In this document: piece after piece, positions 1 to 5,630 of the stretch | Position numbering within the stretch: the first letter of the stretch is position 1 | How the letters are laid out: each line of letters begins with the position of its first letter | Assembly: GCA_002308795.1 (NCBI GenBank) | Contig: DBVV01000114.1 | Location: forward strand, 1-10,021 | Length of the DNA: 10,021 bases | Reading direction: 5' to 3' | From: Mageeibacillus sp. UBA1255 | GTDB taxonomy: Bacteria > Bacillota > Clostridia > UBA1212 > UBA1255 | The notes under the pieces: model-generated | What the model saw: the letters and a program-made list of their open reading frames with translations, nothing else | The model's database searches: none | Told to the model about the DNA's origin: nothing | Position numbers and translations under genes: made by a program

Positions 1-83
1 TTTAAAAAGTTTTTGCCTTTAAGATGATCTGCCTTTGCAAGTATATTTATCAGTTCTGCCGGTTTATTGTCCTGTTTTTTCAT
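1..83 (-). CDS. Partial CDS, N-terminus of an unidentified protein (runs off window start)
   Basis: An open frame begins at ATG 83-81 and stays open to the window edge, giving about 27 residues that begin MKKQDNKPAELINILAKADH and continue LKGKNFL. It is hydrophilic, with no signal peptide or membrane segment in the visible part. AGGAG at 100-96, overlapping the TAG stop of the ATPase gene, is its likely ribosome binding site with a 12-nt gap, which implies translational coupling to the transporter operon. A second in-frame ATG at 95-93 would add four residues but has no room for a ribosome binding site. I do not recognise the family from so short a piece. Its place at the end of an amino acid transporter operon suggests a metabolic enzyme, but that is only inference. 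Confidence 0.6.
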   Translation of the reverse strand, partial: MKKQDNKPAELINILAKADHLKGKNFL

Positions 84-98
84 ATGTTTTATCATCTC

Positions 99-821
99 CT
101 ACAGCACTTTTGCGAGGAACGACTTCAGCCGTTCGGATTTCGGAGCACCGAAGATCTCGGCAGGGGAGCCTTCCTCCATTATAATTCCGTCGTCCAGAAA
201 CAGTACGCGGTTTGACACTTCTCTTGCGAAGCCCATTTCGTGGGTGACGACGACCATCGTCATCCCGCCCTGCGCGAGCGCTTTCATAACGTCGAGCACC
301 TCTCCGACCATCTCCGGATCGAGCGCGCTCGTAGGCTCGTCGAACAGCATCACGTCAGGTTCCATGCAAAGCGCCCTGCATATCGCGACACGCTGCTTCT
401 GACCGCCCGACAGCTGGTTCGGGTAAGAACCGGCCCTGTCTGCAAGACCGATGCGTGAAAGCAGATCGAGTGCCTTTGCCTCCGCCTGCTCCTTTGTCAT
501 TTTCTTCAGCATTACCGGGGCGCACGTTAGATTTCCAAGCACCGACATATGCGGGAACAGATTGAACTGCTGGAAGACCATACCCATCTTCTGCCTGTGA
601 GCGTTCAGATCGACGTTTTTCTCCATAAGATCGTCGCCTTCAAATATTATATGACCACCGTCCGGTTTTTCAAGCAGATTAAGACAGCGCAGAAAAGTTG
701 ATTTTCCCGAACCGGAAGGCCCGATGACGCATATGACGTCGCCTTTCTCGATATCAACGTCGATCCCTTTTAAAACGGCAAGGTCGCCGAAATTTTTTGT
801 CAGTCCTTTAACGCTTATCAT
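99..821 (-). CDS. glnQ: Polar amino acid ABC transporter ATP-binding protein (GlnQ/ArtM type)
   Basis: This is the cytoplasmic ATPase that drives uptake of an amino acid by the neighbouring permease and binding protein. All ABC motifs are intact in 240 residues: Walker A GPSGSGKST at 34-42, Q-loop QQFNLFPHMSV at 84-94, signature LSGGQKQR at 137-144, Walker B VMLFDEP at 157-163, D-loop SALD at 165-168, and the switch histidine H194 in VVTHEM. The QFNLFPH sequence and the overall length are typical of the GlnQ/HisP/ArtP group of polar amino acid importers. The gene overlaps the 3' end of the permease gene by 14 bp. AAAGGA lies about 12 nt before the ATG. The exact substrate cannot be read from the ATPase, so the symbol indicates the family rather than proven glutamine transport. 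Confidence 0.95.
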   Translation of the reverse strand: MISVKGLTKNFGDLAVLKGIDVDIEKGDVICVIGPSGSGKSTFLRCLNLLEKPDGGHIIFEGDDLMEKNVDLNAHRQKMGMVFQQFNLFPHMSVLGNLTCAPVMLKKMTKEQAEAKALDLLSRIGLADRAGSYPNQLSGGQKQRVAICRALCMEPDVMLFDEPTSALDPEMVGEVLDVMKALAQGGMTMVVVTHEMGFAREVSNRVLFLDDGIIMEEGSPAEIFGAPKSERLKSFLAKVL

Positions 822-1494
822 TTTTACCGAGTTTCCTTTCGAGCAGTTTTAGAAGCCTGGTGAGACCGAGCACTATAAGGAGGTACGTGATGGCGACAAC
901 GAACAGCGGATTGAACGCGTCGTGGGTGTTGTTGCGGACCAGGTTTCCGGCTCTGGTGAGGTCAACGACAGCGACGTATCCGGCTACAGACGTTTCTTTT
1001 AAAAGTGCGATCATTTCGTTTCCGATGGCGGGCAATATATATTTGATCGCCTGCGGGAATACGACTTTGCGCATCGTCTGAAGTTTTGACAATCCCAGGC
1101 TCCTGCCGGCTTCCATCTGGCCTTTATCGACTGCATTGATGCCGCTCCTAATAAGTTCCGCCATATATGCGCCGGAGTTGATGCCGAAAGCGATTATTGC
1201 CACCAGTACACCTTCCGCGGAAGCGAGTATCACAAAATAGAATATCAGCAGAAGAACGACGACGGGGATGCCGCGAATGACTGTTACGTAAACGTCGCAT
1301 ATGACGGCAAACGGTTTGAGCGCCGGTGTGTCTTCGGCGAAATATTTTATCACAGCTATCAGCGAACCGATAACGACGCCTATCAGAAGCGCTCCAAGTG
1401 TTATTATGACTGTTTCTTTTAAACCGTCGAGCAGGAATTTATAGTAACCGGACTCGATGAATGTTTCATTCAGTTTTTCAAACCATGCATTCAA
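808..1494 (-). CDS. Polar amino acid ABC transporter permease (HisM/GlnP family)
   Basis: This is the membrane subunit of the importer, presumably working as a homodimer because no second permease gene is visible. The 228 residues include hydrophobic segments at about 28-50, 67-105 and 196-213. RGIP at 74-77 is a hallmark of the HisMQ family. The EAA loop that docks the ATPase begins at EAGRSLGLSK, about residue 118, and ends in the conserved FPQAI. Translation appears to start at a TTG (1494-1492): AAGGA lies 9 nt upstream, an in-frame TGA lies just before it, and the nearby ATG codons are out of frame. The gene is separated from the binding-protein gene by 118 bp that contain a strong hairpin, and it overlaps the ATPase gene by 14 bp. 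Confidence 0.94.
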   Translation of the reverse strand: MNAWFEKLNETFIESGYYKFLLDGLKETVIITLGALLIGVVIGSLIAVIKYFAEDTPALKPFAVICDVYVTVIRGIPVVVLLLIFYFVILASAEGVLVAIIAFGINSGAYMAELIRSGINAVDKGQMEAGRSLGLSKLQTMRKVVFPQAIKYILPAIGNEMIALLKETSVAGYVAVVDLTRAGNLVRNNTHDAFNPLFVVAITYLLIVLGLTRLLKLLERKLGKNDKR

Positions 1495-1512
1495 TCTGGA
1501 TCATCCTTTCAG

Positions 1513-1526
1513 CCCTTAATAAAGGG
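1513..1526 (-). promoter_or_regulatory. Small stem-loop next to the permease ribosome binding site
   Basis: CCCTT and AAGGG pair around a 4-nt loop, immediately before the permease ribosome binding site on the minus-strand transcript. It is small, and alone it would be unremarkable. Together with the larger hairpin at 1529-1558 it makes the permease leader structured. Confidence 0.3.
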
Positions 1527-1528
1527 AA

Positions 1529-1558
1529 GACGTGCCGAAGAGGAACAGTCGGCACGTC
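1529..1558 (-). promoter_or_regulatory. Perfect 10-bp intercistronic hairpin between binding-protein and permease genes
   Basis: GACGTGCCGA at 1529-1538 is perfectly complementary to TCGGCACGTC at 1549-1558, with a 10-nt loop. On the minus-strand transcript it follows the binding-protein stop codon by about 55 nt and precedes the permease start by about 35 nt. It is followed by TTCCCTTT rather than a clean U run, so a full terminator is unlikely. Such structures between binding-protein and permease genes are known to give partial termination or to protect the upstream mRNA end, so that the binding protein is made in excess. That role is inferred here. Confidence 0.65.
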
Positions 1559-1612
1559 GCCAGGAGTTATATTATCACGCTTTTAGTGTTTTCACAAGGA
1601 GTATGCTTCATA

Positions 1613-2407
1613 TCACGGTGAAGTGAACGGGGCGTCGTATTTTTCGAACAGCGCTTTCATGGAGCCGTCGGCGAGCATTGCTTTGATGATCTTGTTGATC
1701 TCGGCGACAAGGTCTTCGCTGCCGAAGTTGAAGGCGAGGGCGTACGGTTCGGTCGTCATCGGTTCGGATAGGATGACAAGTTTAGTGCCTTCGCCCGCGT
1801 TGTGCACCGCTACCATCTCGGCGGCGGTCAGGTCGTCGATGACCCACGCGTCGACTTTTCCCGTGAGCAGCGCTTCTTCGGCGTCGCTGTTGGCCTCGTA
1901 TGCGCTTACGCTATAGCCGTTCTGCATGCAGAATTTTTCGGCTGTGGTTGCTGTCTGTACCGATACTTTCTTTCCGTTAAGATCTGCTTTTGATTTGATA
2001 TCGCTGCCTTCGGTAACGACGATCGCCTGTGCGGCTAAGCAGTAAGGATCGGTGAACAGGGTGTTCTTTTTACGCGATTCGGTGATCGTTATGCCGGATA
2101 CGCCTGCATCTGCTTTACCTGTCTGAACGGCGGGGAGCACTGATTCGAAAGACATGCTCGATATTACGAGTTTTACTCCGAGTTCTTCGCAGATCTTGTT
2201 CAGGAGGTCGATCTCGATGCCGGTGATGCTGCCGTCGGACTGGAGTTCTTCAAACGGAGGGAAGTCCGGGGAGGTGGCGATCACGAGTTTGCCTGATTGT
2301 TTCAGTTCGTCAAGAGTCTTGCCTTTCTTTTTGCAGCCGGTGAACGCGGTGGCTGCAAGGATAAGTGCGAGTGTTATTACGAGTATTTTTGCGATCGTTT
2401 TTTTCAT
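1613..2407 (-). CDS. Amino acid ABC transporter substrate-binding lipoprotein (SBP family 3)
   Basis: This protein captures an amino acid outside the membrane and delivers it to the permease. The 264 residues start with a lipoprotein signal: lysines at 2-3, a hydrophobic stretch to about 22, then FTGC with the lipidated Cys25 followed by KKKGK. The mature part fits bacterial extracellular solute-binding family 3. KLVIATSPDFPPFEE lies at 40-54, the G-I-E-I-D-L motif at 63-68, and SGITITESRKK at 104-114, where R112 sits at the position that usually binds the ligand carboxylate. VDAWVIDD at 175-182 includes a likely amino-group ligand. AGAAGG lies 8 nt upstream of the ATG. The gene starts 43 bp after the argG stop, which suggests cotranscription. 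The substrate could be arginine, another basic amino acid, or aspartate; the sequence alone does not settle it. Confidence 0.94.
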   Translation of the reverse strand: MKKTIAKILVITLALILAATAFTGCKKKGKTLDELKQSGKLVIATSPDFPPFEELQSDGSITGIEIDLLNKICEELGVKLVISSMSFESVLPAVQTGKADAGVSGITITESRKKNTLFTDPYCLAAQAIVVTEGSDIKSKADLNGKKVSVQTATTAEKFCMQNGYSVSAYEANSDAEEALLTGKVDAWVIDDLTAAEMVAVHNAGEGTKLVILSEPMTTEPYALAFNFGSEDLVAEINKIIKAMLADGSMKALFEKYDAPFTSP

Positions 2408-2450
2408 TGTAGGTGCCTTCTTTCTTTAGTTTTGATCGTTCCTGTTTTTG

Positions 2451-3677
2451 TTATTTGTTTTTCGCTTGTTCGACCTGTGCCTGGACTTTTATCGGGAGTC
2501 CGTACAGGTTGATGAATCCGGTGGCGTCAGCCTGGTTGTAGACGTTGTCCTCGCCGAACGTGGCGAGTTCTTCGGAGTAGAGTGCGTTTTCCGACCAGAC
2601 GCCGGCTTTGATGATGTTGCCCTTGTAGAGCTTGAGCTTCACCGTGCCGGTGACCTTCTGCTGTGTGGACGTCACGAACGCCGAGAGTGCTTCGCGAAGG
2701 GGAGTGAACCATTGTCCGTTATATACGAGTTCGGAGAAGGTGATGGAGAGCTCCTGCTTCTTGTGTGCGGTCATCTTGTCGAGCGTCAGTGTTTCGAGGT
2801 AGTTGTGTGCAGCGTACAGTATGGTGCCGCCCGGTGTTTCGTACACGCCTCTGCATTTCATTCCGACGAGCCTGTTTTCGATGATGTCGAGCAGGCCGAT
2901 GCCGTTTTTACCGCCGATCTCGTTGAGCTTCAGCACGATCTCTTTCGCCGTCATCTTTTTTCCGTCGAGCGCCGTGGGTACGCCTTTTTCGAAATCGAGT
3001 GTGATGTACGTCGGTTCGTCCGGTGCGGCCATGGGGGAGACGCTCATTTCGAGGAAGCCGGGTTTATCGTACTGCGGTTCGTTTCCTGCGTCTTCGAGGT
3101 CAAGTCCTTCGTGGGAGAGGTGCCAGAGGTTTTTGTCTTTAGAGTAGTTGGTCTGGCGGTTTATTTTAAGAGGTACGTTATGTGCTTCCGCGTAATCTAT
3201 CTCTTCTTCTCTCGAGCGGATCGACCACTCGCGCCAGGGGGCTATTACTTTCATTTCGGGTGCGAACGCTTTTATTGCCAGTTCGAACCTTACCTGATCG
3301 TTGCCCTTCCCGGTGCAGCCGTGTACGATCGCCTGAGCACCTTCTTTCTTAGCTATTTCTACGATCCTTTTGGCGATGAGCGGTCTGGCGAATGACGTTC
3401 CGAGCATGTATCCTTCGTACAGCGCGCCTGCCTGCACGGTGGGGATGATGTAGTCGTTTACGAATTCTTCGGTGAGGTCTTCGATGTACAGTTTCGACGC
3501 TCCCGTTTTTATGGCTTTTTCTTCAAGCCCTTCGAGTTCGTCGCCCTGCCCCACGTTTCCGGATACGGCGATGACTTCGCAGTTGTTGTAATTCTCTTTG
3601 AGCCAGGGAATTATGATCGAAGTGTCAAGTCCGCCCGAGTATGCCAGTACTACTTTTTTGATGTCTTTCTTTTCCAT
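2451..3677 (-). CDS. argG: Argininosuccinate synthase
   Basis: ArgG joins citrulline and aspartate using ATP to make argininosuccinate, the penultimate step of arginine synthesis in the cytoplasm. The 408-residue protein is of normal length. The N-terminal PP-loop AYSGGLDTS (12-20) binds ATP. GCTGKGNDQVRFE (120-132) and YSKDKNLWHLSHEG (178-191) are family signatures, and RGVYETPGGTIL (276-287) is also characteristic. I chose ATG 3677 because AGGA lies 8 nt upstream. The ATG at 3686, nine bases earlier, is part of that ribosome binding site and would only add MRQ. The gene is not followed by argH, its usual partner, but by an amino acid ABC importer. A strong promoter and a possible ArgR site lie upstream. 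Confidence 0.97.
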   Translation of the reverse strand: MEKKDIKKVVLAYSGGLDTSIIIPWLKENYNNCEVIAVSGNVGQGDELEGLEEKAIKTGASKLYIEDLTEEFVNDYIIPTVQAGALYEGYMLGTSFARPLIAKRIVEIAKKEGAQAIVHGCTGKGNDQVRFELAIKAFAPEMKVIAPWREWSIRSREEEIDYAEAHNVPLKINRQTNYSKDKNLWHLSHEGLDLEDAGNEPQYDKPGFLEMSVSPMAAPDEPTYITLDFEKGVPTALDGKKMTAKEIVLKLNEIGGKNGIGLLDIIENRLVGMKCRGVYETPGGTILYAAHNYLETLTLDKMTAHKKQELSITFSELVYNGQWFTPLREALSAFVTSTQQKVTGTVKLKLYKGNIIKAGVWSENALYSEELATFGEDNVYNQADATGFINLYGLPIKVQAQVEQAKNK

Positions 3678-3711
3678 TTGTCTCATCCTGCCGTTTTTAT
3701 TTTGTGTGATC

Positions 3712-3765
3712 GGCGGCCTTTTTTAGGGGCCCCGCCTGCGCCTCCGTTTCGTTTGGATCCGGAGG
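3712..3765 (-). promoter_or_regulatory. Structured 5' leader of argG (two stem-loops)
   Basis: The predicted argG mRNA has a leader of about 90 nt. CCTCCG and CGGAGG (3765-3760 with 3746-3741) form a 6-bp stem. Further on, GGCGG and CCGCC (3736-3732 with 3716-3712) pair, extended by two C-G pairs across a GG bulge, with an A-rich loop. Neither stem is followed by a U run, so this is not an obvious attenuator, and I see no T-box or known riboswitch core. It may affect mRNA stability or translation. Confidence 0.4.
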
Positions 3766-3773
3766 ATGGGACA

Positions 3774-3802
3774 ATAATACACCCGCCCAAAACGGTTGTC
3801 AA
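3774..3802 (-). promoter_or_regulatory. Sigma-A-type promoter for the argG operon
   Basis: On the minus strand the -35 box is a perfect TTGACA (3802-3797) and the -10 box is TATTAT (3779-3774, one mismatch to consensus). The spacing is exactly 17 bp. Transcription would begin near 3767, leaving a leader of about 90 nt before argG. A-rich and T-rich tracts directly upstream (3803-3845) could act as an UP element. Confidence 0.8.
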
Positions 3803-3811
3803 TATCCAAAA

Positions 3812-3879
3812 TGAAAAAATATTCAAAAATTTTTAAAAAAATTCACGATATTCCGCCCATAAGTGAATACCAAGTGAAT
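3812..3879. promoter_or_regulatory. Candidate ArgR/AhrC operator: one palindromic ARG box plus half-sites
   Basis: TGAAAAAATATTCA at 3812-3825 matches the TGAATwwwwATTCA ARG-box pattern at all but one position. Its centre is about 50 bp upstream of the predicted argG start site. Further half-sites follow: ATTCA at 3841-3845, and TGAAT at 3864-3868 and 3875-3879. The last two lie in a direct repeat AAGTGAATA with an 11-bp period. ArgR binds such sites as a hexamer with arginine and controls argG in many Firmicutes. The AT-rich background makes chance matches possible, so this is a candidate only. Confidence 0.45.
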
Positions 3880-3890
3880 ATATGCAAAAA

Positions 3891-3943
3891 TGGGACAGGG
3901 GACAGGTCCCTGTTTTCCCCAGGTGGGACAGGGGACAGGTCCC
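3891..3943. repeat. Two copies of a 20-bp palindromic GGGACAG repeat (REP/MITE-like)
   Basis: TGGGACAGGGGACAGGTCCC occurs identically at 3891-3910 and 3924-3943, a period of 33 bp. Each copy contains GGGACAG twice in tandem followed by GTCCC, so GGGAC can fold back on GTCCC. The parts after the copies are also partly alike (TGTTTTCCCCAGG and GGTTTTTCAGGG). The first copy can alternatively fold as GGGGACAG with CTGT-ttt-CCCC. GGGACAGG-type palindromes are reminiscent of scattered extragenic repeats in other bacteria, some linked to RAYT transposases. That link is from memory and not shown by this window. No transposase gene is present here. Confidence 0.7.
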
Positions 3944-3983
3944 GGTTTTTCAGGGCTCTGTATCCGGGCGGGTGCGGTTTCTC

Positions 3984-4012
3984 TTGAAAAGTTTTTGTAT
4001 TTTTGCTATATT
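3984..4012 (+). promoter_or_regulatory. Sigma-A-type promoter for the phosphoesterase gene
   Basis: TTGAAA at 3984-3989 and TATATT at 4007-4012 are each one mismatch from consensus and are separated by exactly 17 bp. Transcription would begin near 4019, giving a leader of about 33 nt that contains the AAGGAGG ribosome binding site at 4036-4042. Confidence 0.7.
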
Positions 4013-4051
4013 TTCACAGGTGCGCCCGGCGCCCGAAGGAGGGAAGACAGG

Positions 4052-5479
4052 ATGGATCAGAAAAACAAGAAACATATAATGATTTTAGGCATAGTGATTG
4101 GAGCTATGCTTCTGATATTGGTCGCAGTCCTCGTCGCGGTATCGGTGAGCAGGAACTCGAGGAACAAACTCGACGAGATGGATCCGTTTGATATTGCCCT
4201 CACGTTCGGCGACGATCCGAAGACACATAAAAACTTCTCCTGGTATACTGTTTCCGGCCCGGAAAGATCGATCGTAGAGTATTATCCGTTAGAAACCGGA
4301 GAAGCGGCGACGGATAAATTTGACCTCACCAGAGCGTCGAGCGCCGAAGGGTTCACTGAAACCATTGACACCTATCTGCCTAAAGAAGGTGACGAATATT
4401 CCGCATCGGCTGTCCTTGAACCGAAATCATTCACGCGCCACGCCGTATTTGTGAGCGGACTCAGCGCCGGAAAAAAATACGTGTACCGCGTAGGAGACGG
4501 GACGAACTGGAGCAGCCCCGGCCTCTTCACCACCGCCCCTGACTCCACGGTCTCAAAAACGGAAGGATTCTCTTTCATCATCGTATCCGACGTACAGGGT
4601 TTCGTATACAGCGACTACGAACTGTGGGCGAAAGTATTCCGGAAATCTTCGGAAATGTGCTCCGACCCTGCATTTATGGTCAATCTGGGCGACTTCGTCG
4701 AACGGCAGGACAATGCTCTGGTGTGGAAATATTACTTCGACCTCCCCGAAGGACTGAGGAACGTAACGACAGTCCCGGTCATAGGAAATAAAGACGATAA
4801 AATGTTCATGAACTATTTCCTTTTAGGAACGAAAGACGGTGTAAACGGCCTGAACGGATACTACTCTTTTGACTACATGAACGTCCACTTCACAGTCCTG
4901 AACACCGGCGACGGGAGCAAGGACCTTTCAAAGACGCAGGTGAAATGGCTTAAACGCGACCTCGAATCCGCTAACGCAAAGAACGCAGCATTCCGCGTCG
5001 TGCTCATACATAAAGCACCGTACTCTGACCGCAACCACGCTGACGACTCGGAAATAGTAGAAATACGCGCCCAGCTTCTGCCTGTATTTGACGAATACGG
5101 CGTAGACGTGGTTTTAGAAGGACACGATCACTACTACTTCCGCTCCGAACCGGTCACGGACAACGGAACGGCGGTCGCCGGCTATACAGCATCCGTTGTC
5201 AATTCCCGCGGCGAGAGCGTCAATGTATTTACGTTGACAGGCGAAAACGGCGTGCCCGGAGGATCATTTTACTTCATGCCCGGAGCTTCAGGTGTAAAGC
5301 AGCACAACAAATCATTCCGGGACATGCCCGAGATATTGACCGCACGCTCAATTATAGTCGACGACCCGACCTTTTGTATATGCGACGTGACGGAAGACCA
5401 CATATACTTCTACACATATTCAGTTGACCGCTACCGGTCTGTTACCGAGGTCGTAGAATGCTGGGGGATCGGAAAATAA
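4052..5479 (+). CDS. Membrane-anchored purple-acid-phosphatase-like metallophosphoesterase with an altered GNH motif
   Basis: The start is ATG 4052, 9 nt after a perfect AAGGAGG; the frame is open further upstream but only through repeat DNA. The 475-residue protein has a single N-terminal membrane anchor at about 9-32. Next is a fibronectin-like PAP N-terminal region at about 45-165, ending VSGLSAGKKYVYRVGD. The calcineurin-like phosphoesterase core follows from about 172. Core motifs are SDVQG (D180), LGDFVER (D214), GNKDD (N246), VLIHK (H320) and EGHDHYY (H358, H360). It should act outside the cell membrane on a phosphomonoester or similar substrate. Two family residues differ: the usual His of GNHD/E is Lys247, and the GDxxY tyrosine position holds Glu217. 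All other metal ligands are present, so activity may be changed rather than lost. It has its own promoter and a hairpin after the stop. Confidence 0.88.
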   Translation: MDQKNKKHIMILGIVIGAMLLILVAVLVAVSVSRNSRNKLDEMDPFDIALTFGDDPKTHKNFSWYTVSGPERSIVEYYPLETGEAATDKFDLTRASSAEGFTETIDTYLPKEGDEYSASAVLEPKSFTRHAVFVSGLSAGKKYVYRVGDGTNWSSPGLFTTAPDSTVSKTEGFSFIIVSDVQGFVYSDYELWAKVFRKSSEMCSDPAFMVNLGDFVERQDNALVWKYYFDLPEGLRNVTTVPVIGNKDDKMFMNYFLLGTKDGVNGLNGYYSFDYMNVHFTVLNTGDGSKDLSKTQVKWLKRDLESANAKNAAFRVVLIHKAPYSDRNHADDSEIVEIRAQLLPVFDEYGVDVVLEGHDHYYFRSEPVTDNGTAVAGYTASVVNSRGESVNVFTLTGENGVPGGSFYFMPGASGVKQHNKSFRDMPEILTARSIIVDDPTFCICDVTEDHIYFYTYSVDRYRSVTEVVECWGIGK

Positions 5480-5486
5480 GCAGGTA

Positions 5487-5532
5487 TGCTGCAGATATGC
5501 TGCAGAAATACTGCAGACATGATGCAGACCGG
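5487..5532. repeat. 11-bp tandem repeat of CTGCAG units
   Basis: CTGCAG occurs at 5489-5494, 5500-5505 and 5511-5516, followed by ATGCAG at 5522-5527, each exactly 11 bp apart. The approximate unit is CTGCAGAYATG. It begins about 10 bp after the phosphoesterase stop codon. The spacing is about one helical turn and each core is itself a palindrome, so it could be a protein-binding array or simply a slippage-derived repeat. Confidence 0.75.
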
Positions 5533-5563
5533 CCGGTAAAAGCATAAAAAACCGGCCCTTTAT
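5531..5563 (+). terminator. Probable terminator after the phosphoesterase gene
   Basis: GGCCGGT at 5531-5537 pairs perfectly with ACCGGCC at 5551-5557 around a 13-nt A-rich loop, followed by CTTTAT. The stem is strong but the U run is short and interrupted, so termination may be partial. Its position between the phosphoesterase stop and a new promoter fits a transcription boundary. Confidence 0.55.
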
Positions 5564-5573
5564 CCGCCGGGTT

Positions 5574-5602
5574 TTGCATCCTGCGATATAATCTGTTATA
5601 AT
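5574..5602 (+). promoter_or_regulatory. Extended -10 promoter for the dnaG-side operon
   Basis: A perfect TATAAT at 5597-5602 is preceded by TG one base upstream (TGTTATAAT), the extended -10 form. At 17-bp spacing the -35 region reads TTGCAT (5574-5579), a weak match, as expected for an extended -10 promoter. A second TATAAT at 5587-5592 lacks a partner. Transcription would start near 5609, which rules out the ATG at 5601 as a start codon. It probably drives the two envelope-protein genes and perhaps reads on into dnaG. Confidence 0.65.
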
Positions 5603-5630
5603 GGTACGCACGGAGGTTAACGCCGAAGGA

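Larger units (their letters stand above)
3678..4051. other. Divergent intergenic region between argG and the phosphoesterase gene
   Basis: These 374 bp hold no convincing gene. From left to right they contain a structured argG leader, the leftward argG promoter, an AT-rich stretch with ARG-box-like half-sites, two copies of a 20-bp GC-rich repeat, and a rightward promoter with its ribosome binding site. The short open frames that cross it have no ribosome binding sites and run through the repeats. Confidence 0.8.

Noticed and set aside
1560..1590. Internal promoter for the permease gene on the minus strand (TTGTGA, 17 bp, TAATAT)
   Set aside because: Both boxes have two mismatches and the spot is AT-rich, so a chance match is likely; I kept only the hairpin.
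2448..3395. Long plus-strand open frame opposite argG (315 codons)
   Set aside because: It is fully antisense to a clear argG, has no good ribosome binding site and has a residue composition rich in Val, Phe, Arg and Cys typical of a mirrored frame.
3678..3767. T-box or arginine riboswitch in the argG leader
   Set aside because: The leader is only about 90 nt, with no T-box sequence, no terminator U run and no known riboswitch core.
3891..3943. Possible CRISPR array
   Set aside because: There are only two short GC-rich repeats with a 13-bp gap, no further units, and no cas genes nearby.
3890..4051. 54-codon N-terminal extension of the phosphoesterase frame
   Set aside because: It translates the GGGACAG repeats and the promoter, while ATG 4052 has a perfect AAGGAGG at 9 nt and starts a normal membrane anchor.
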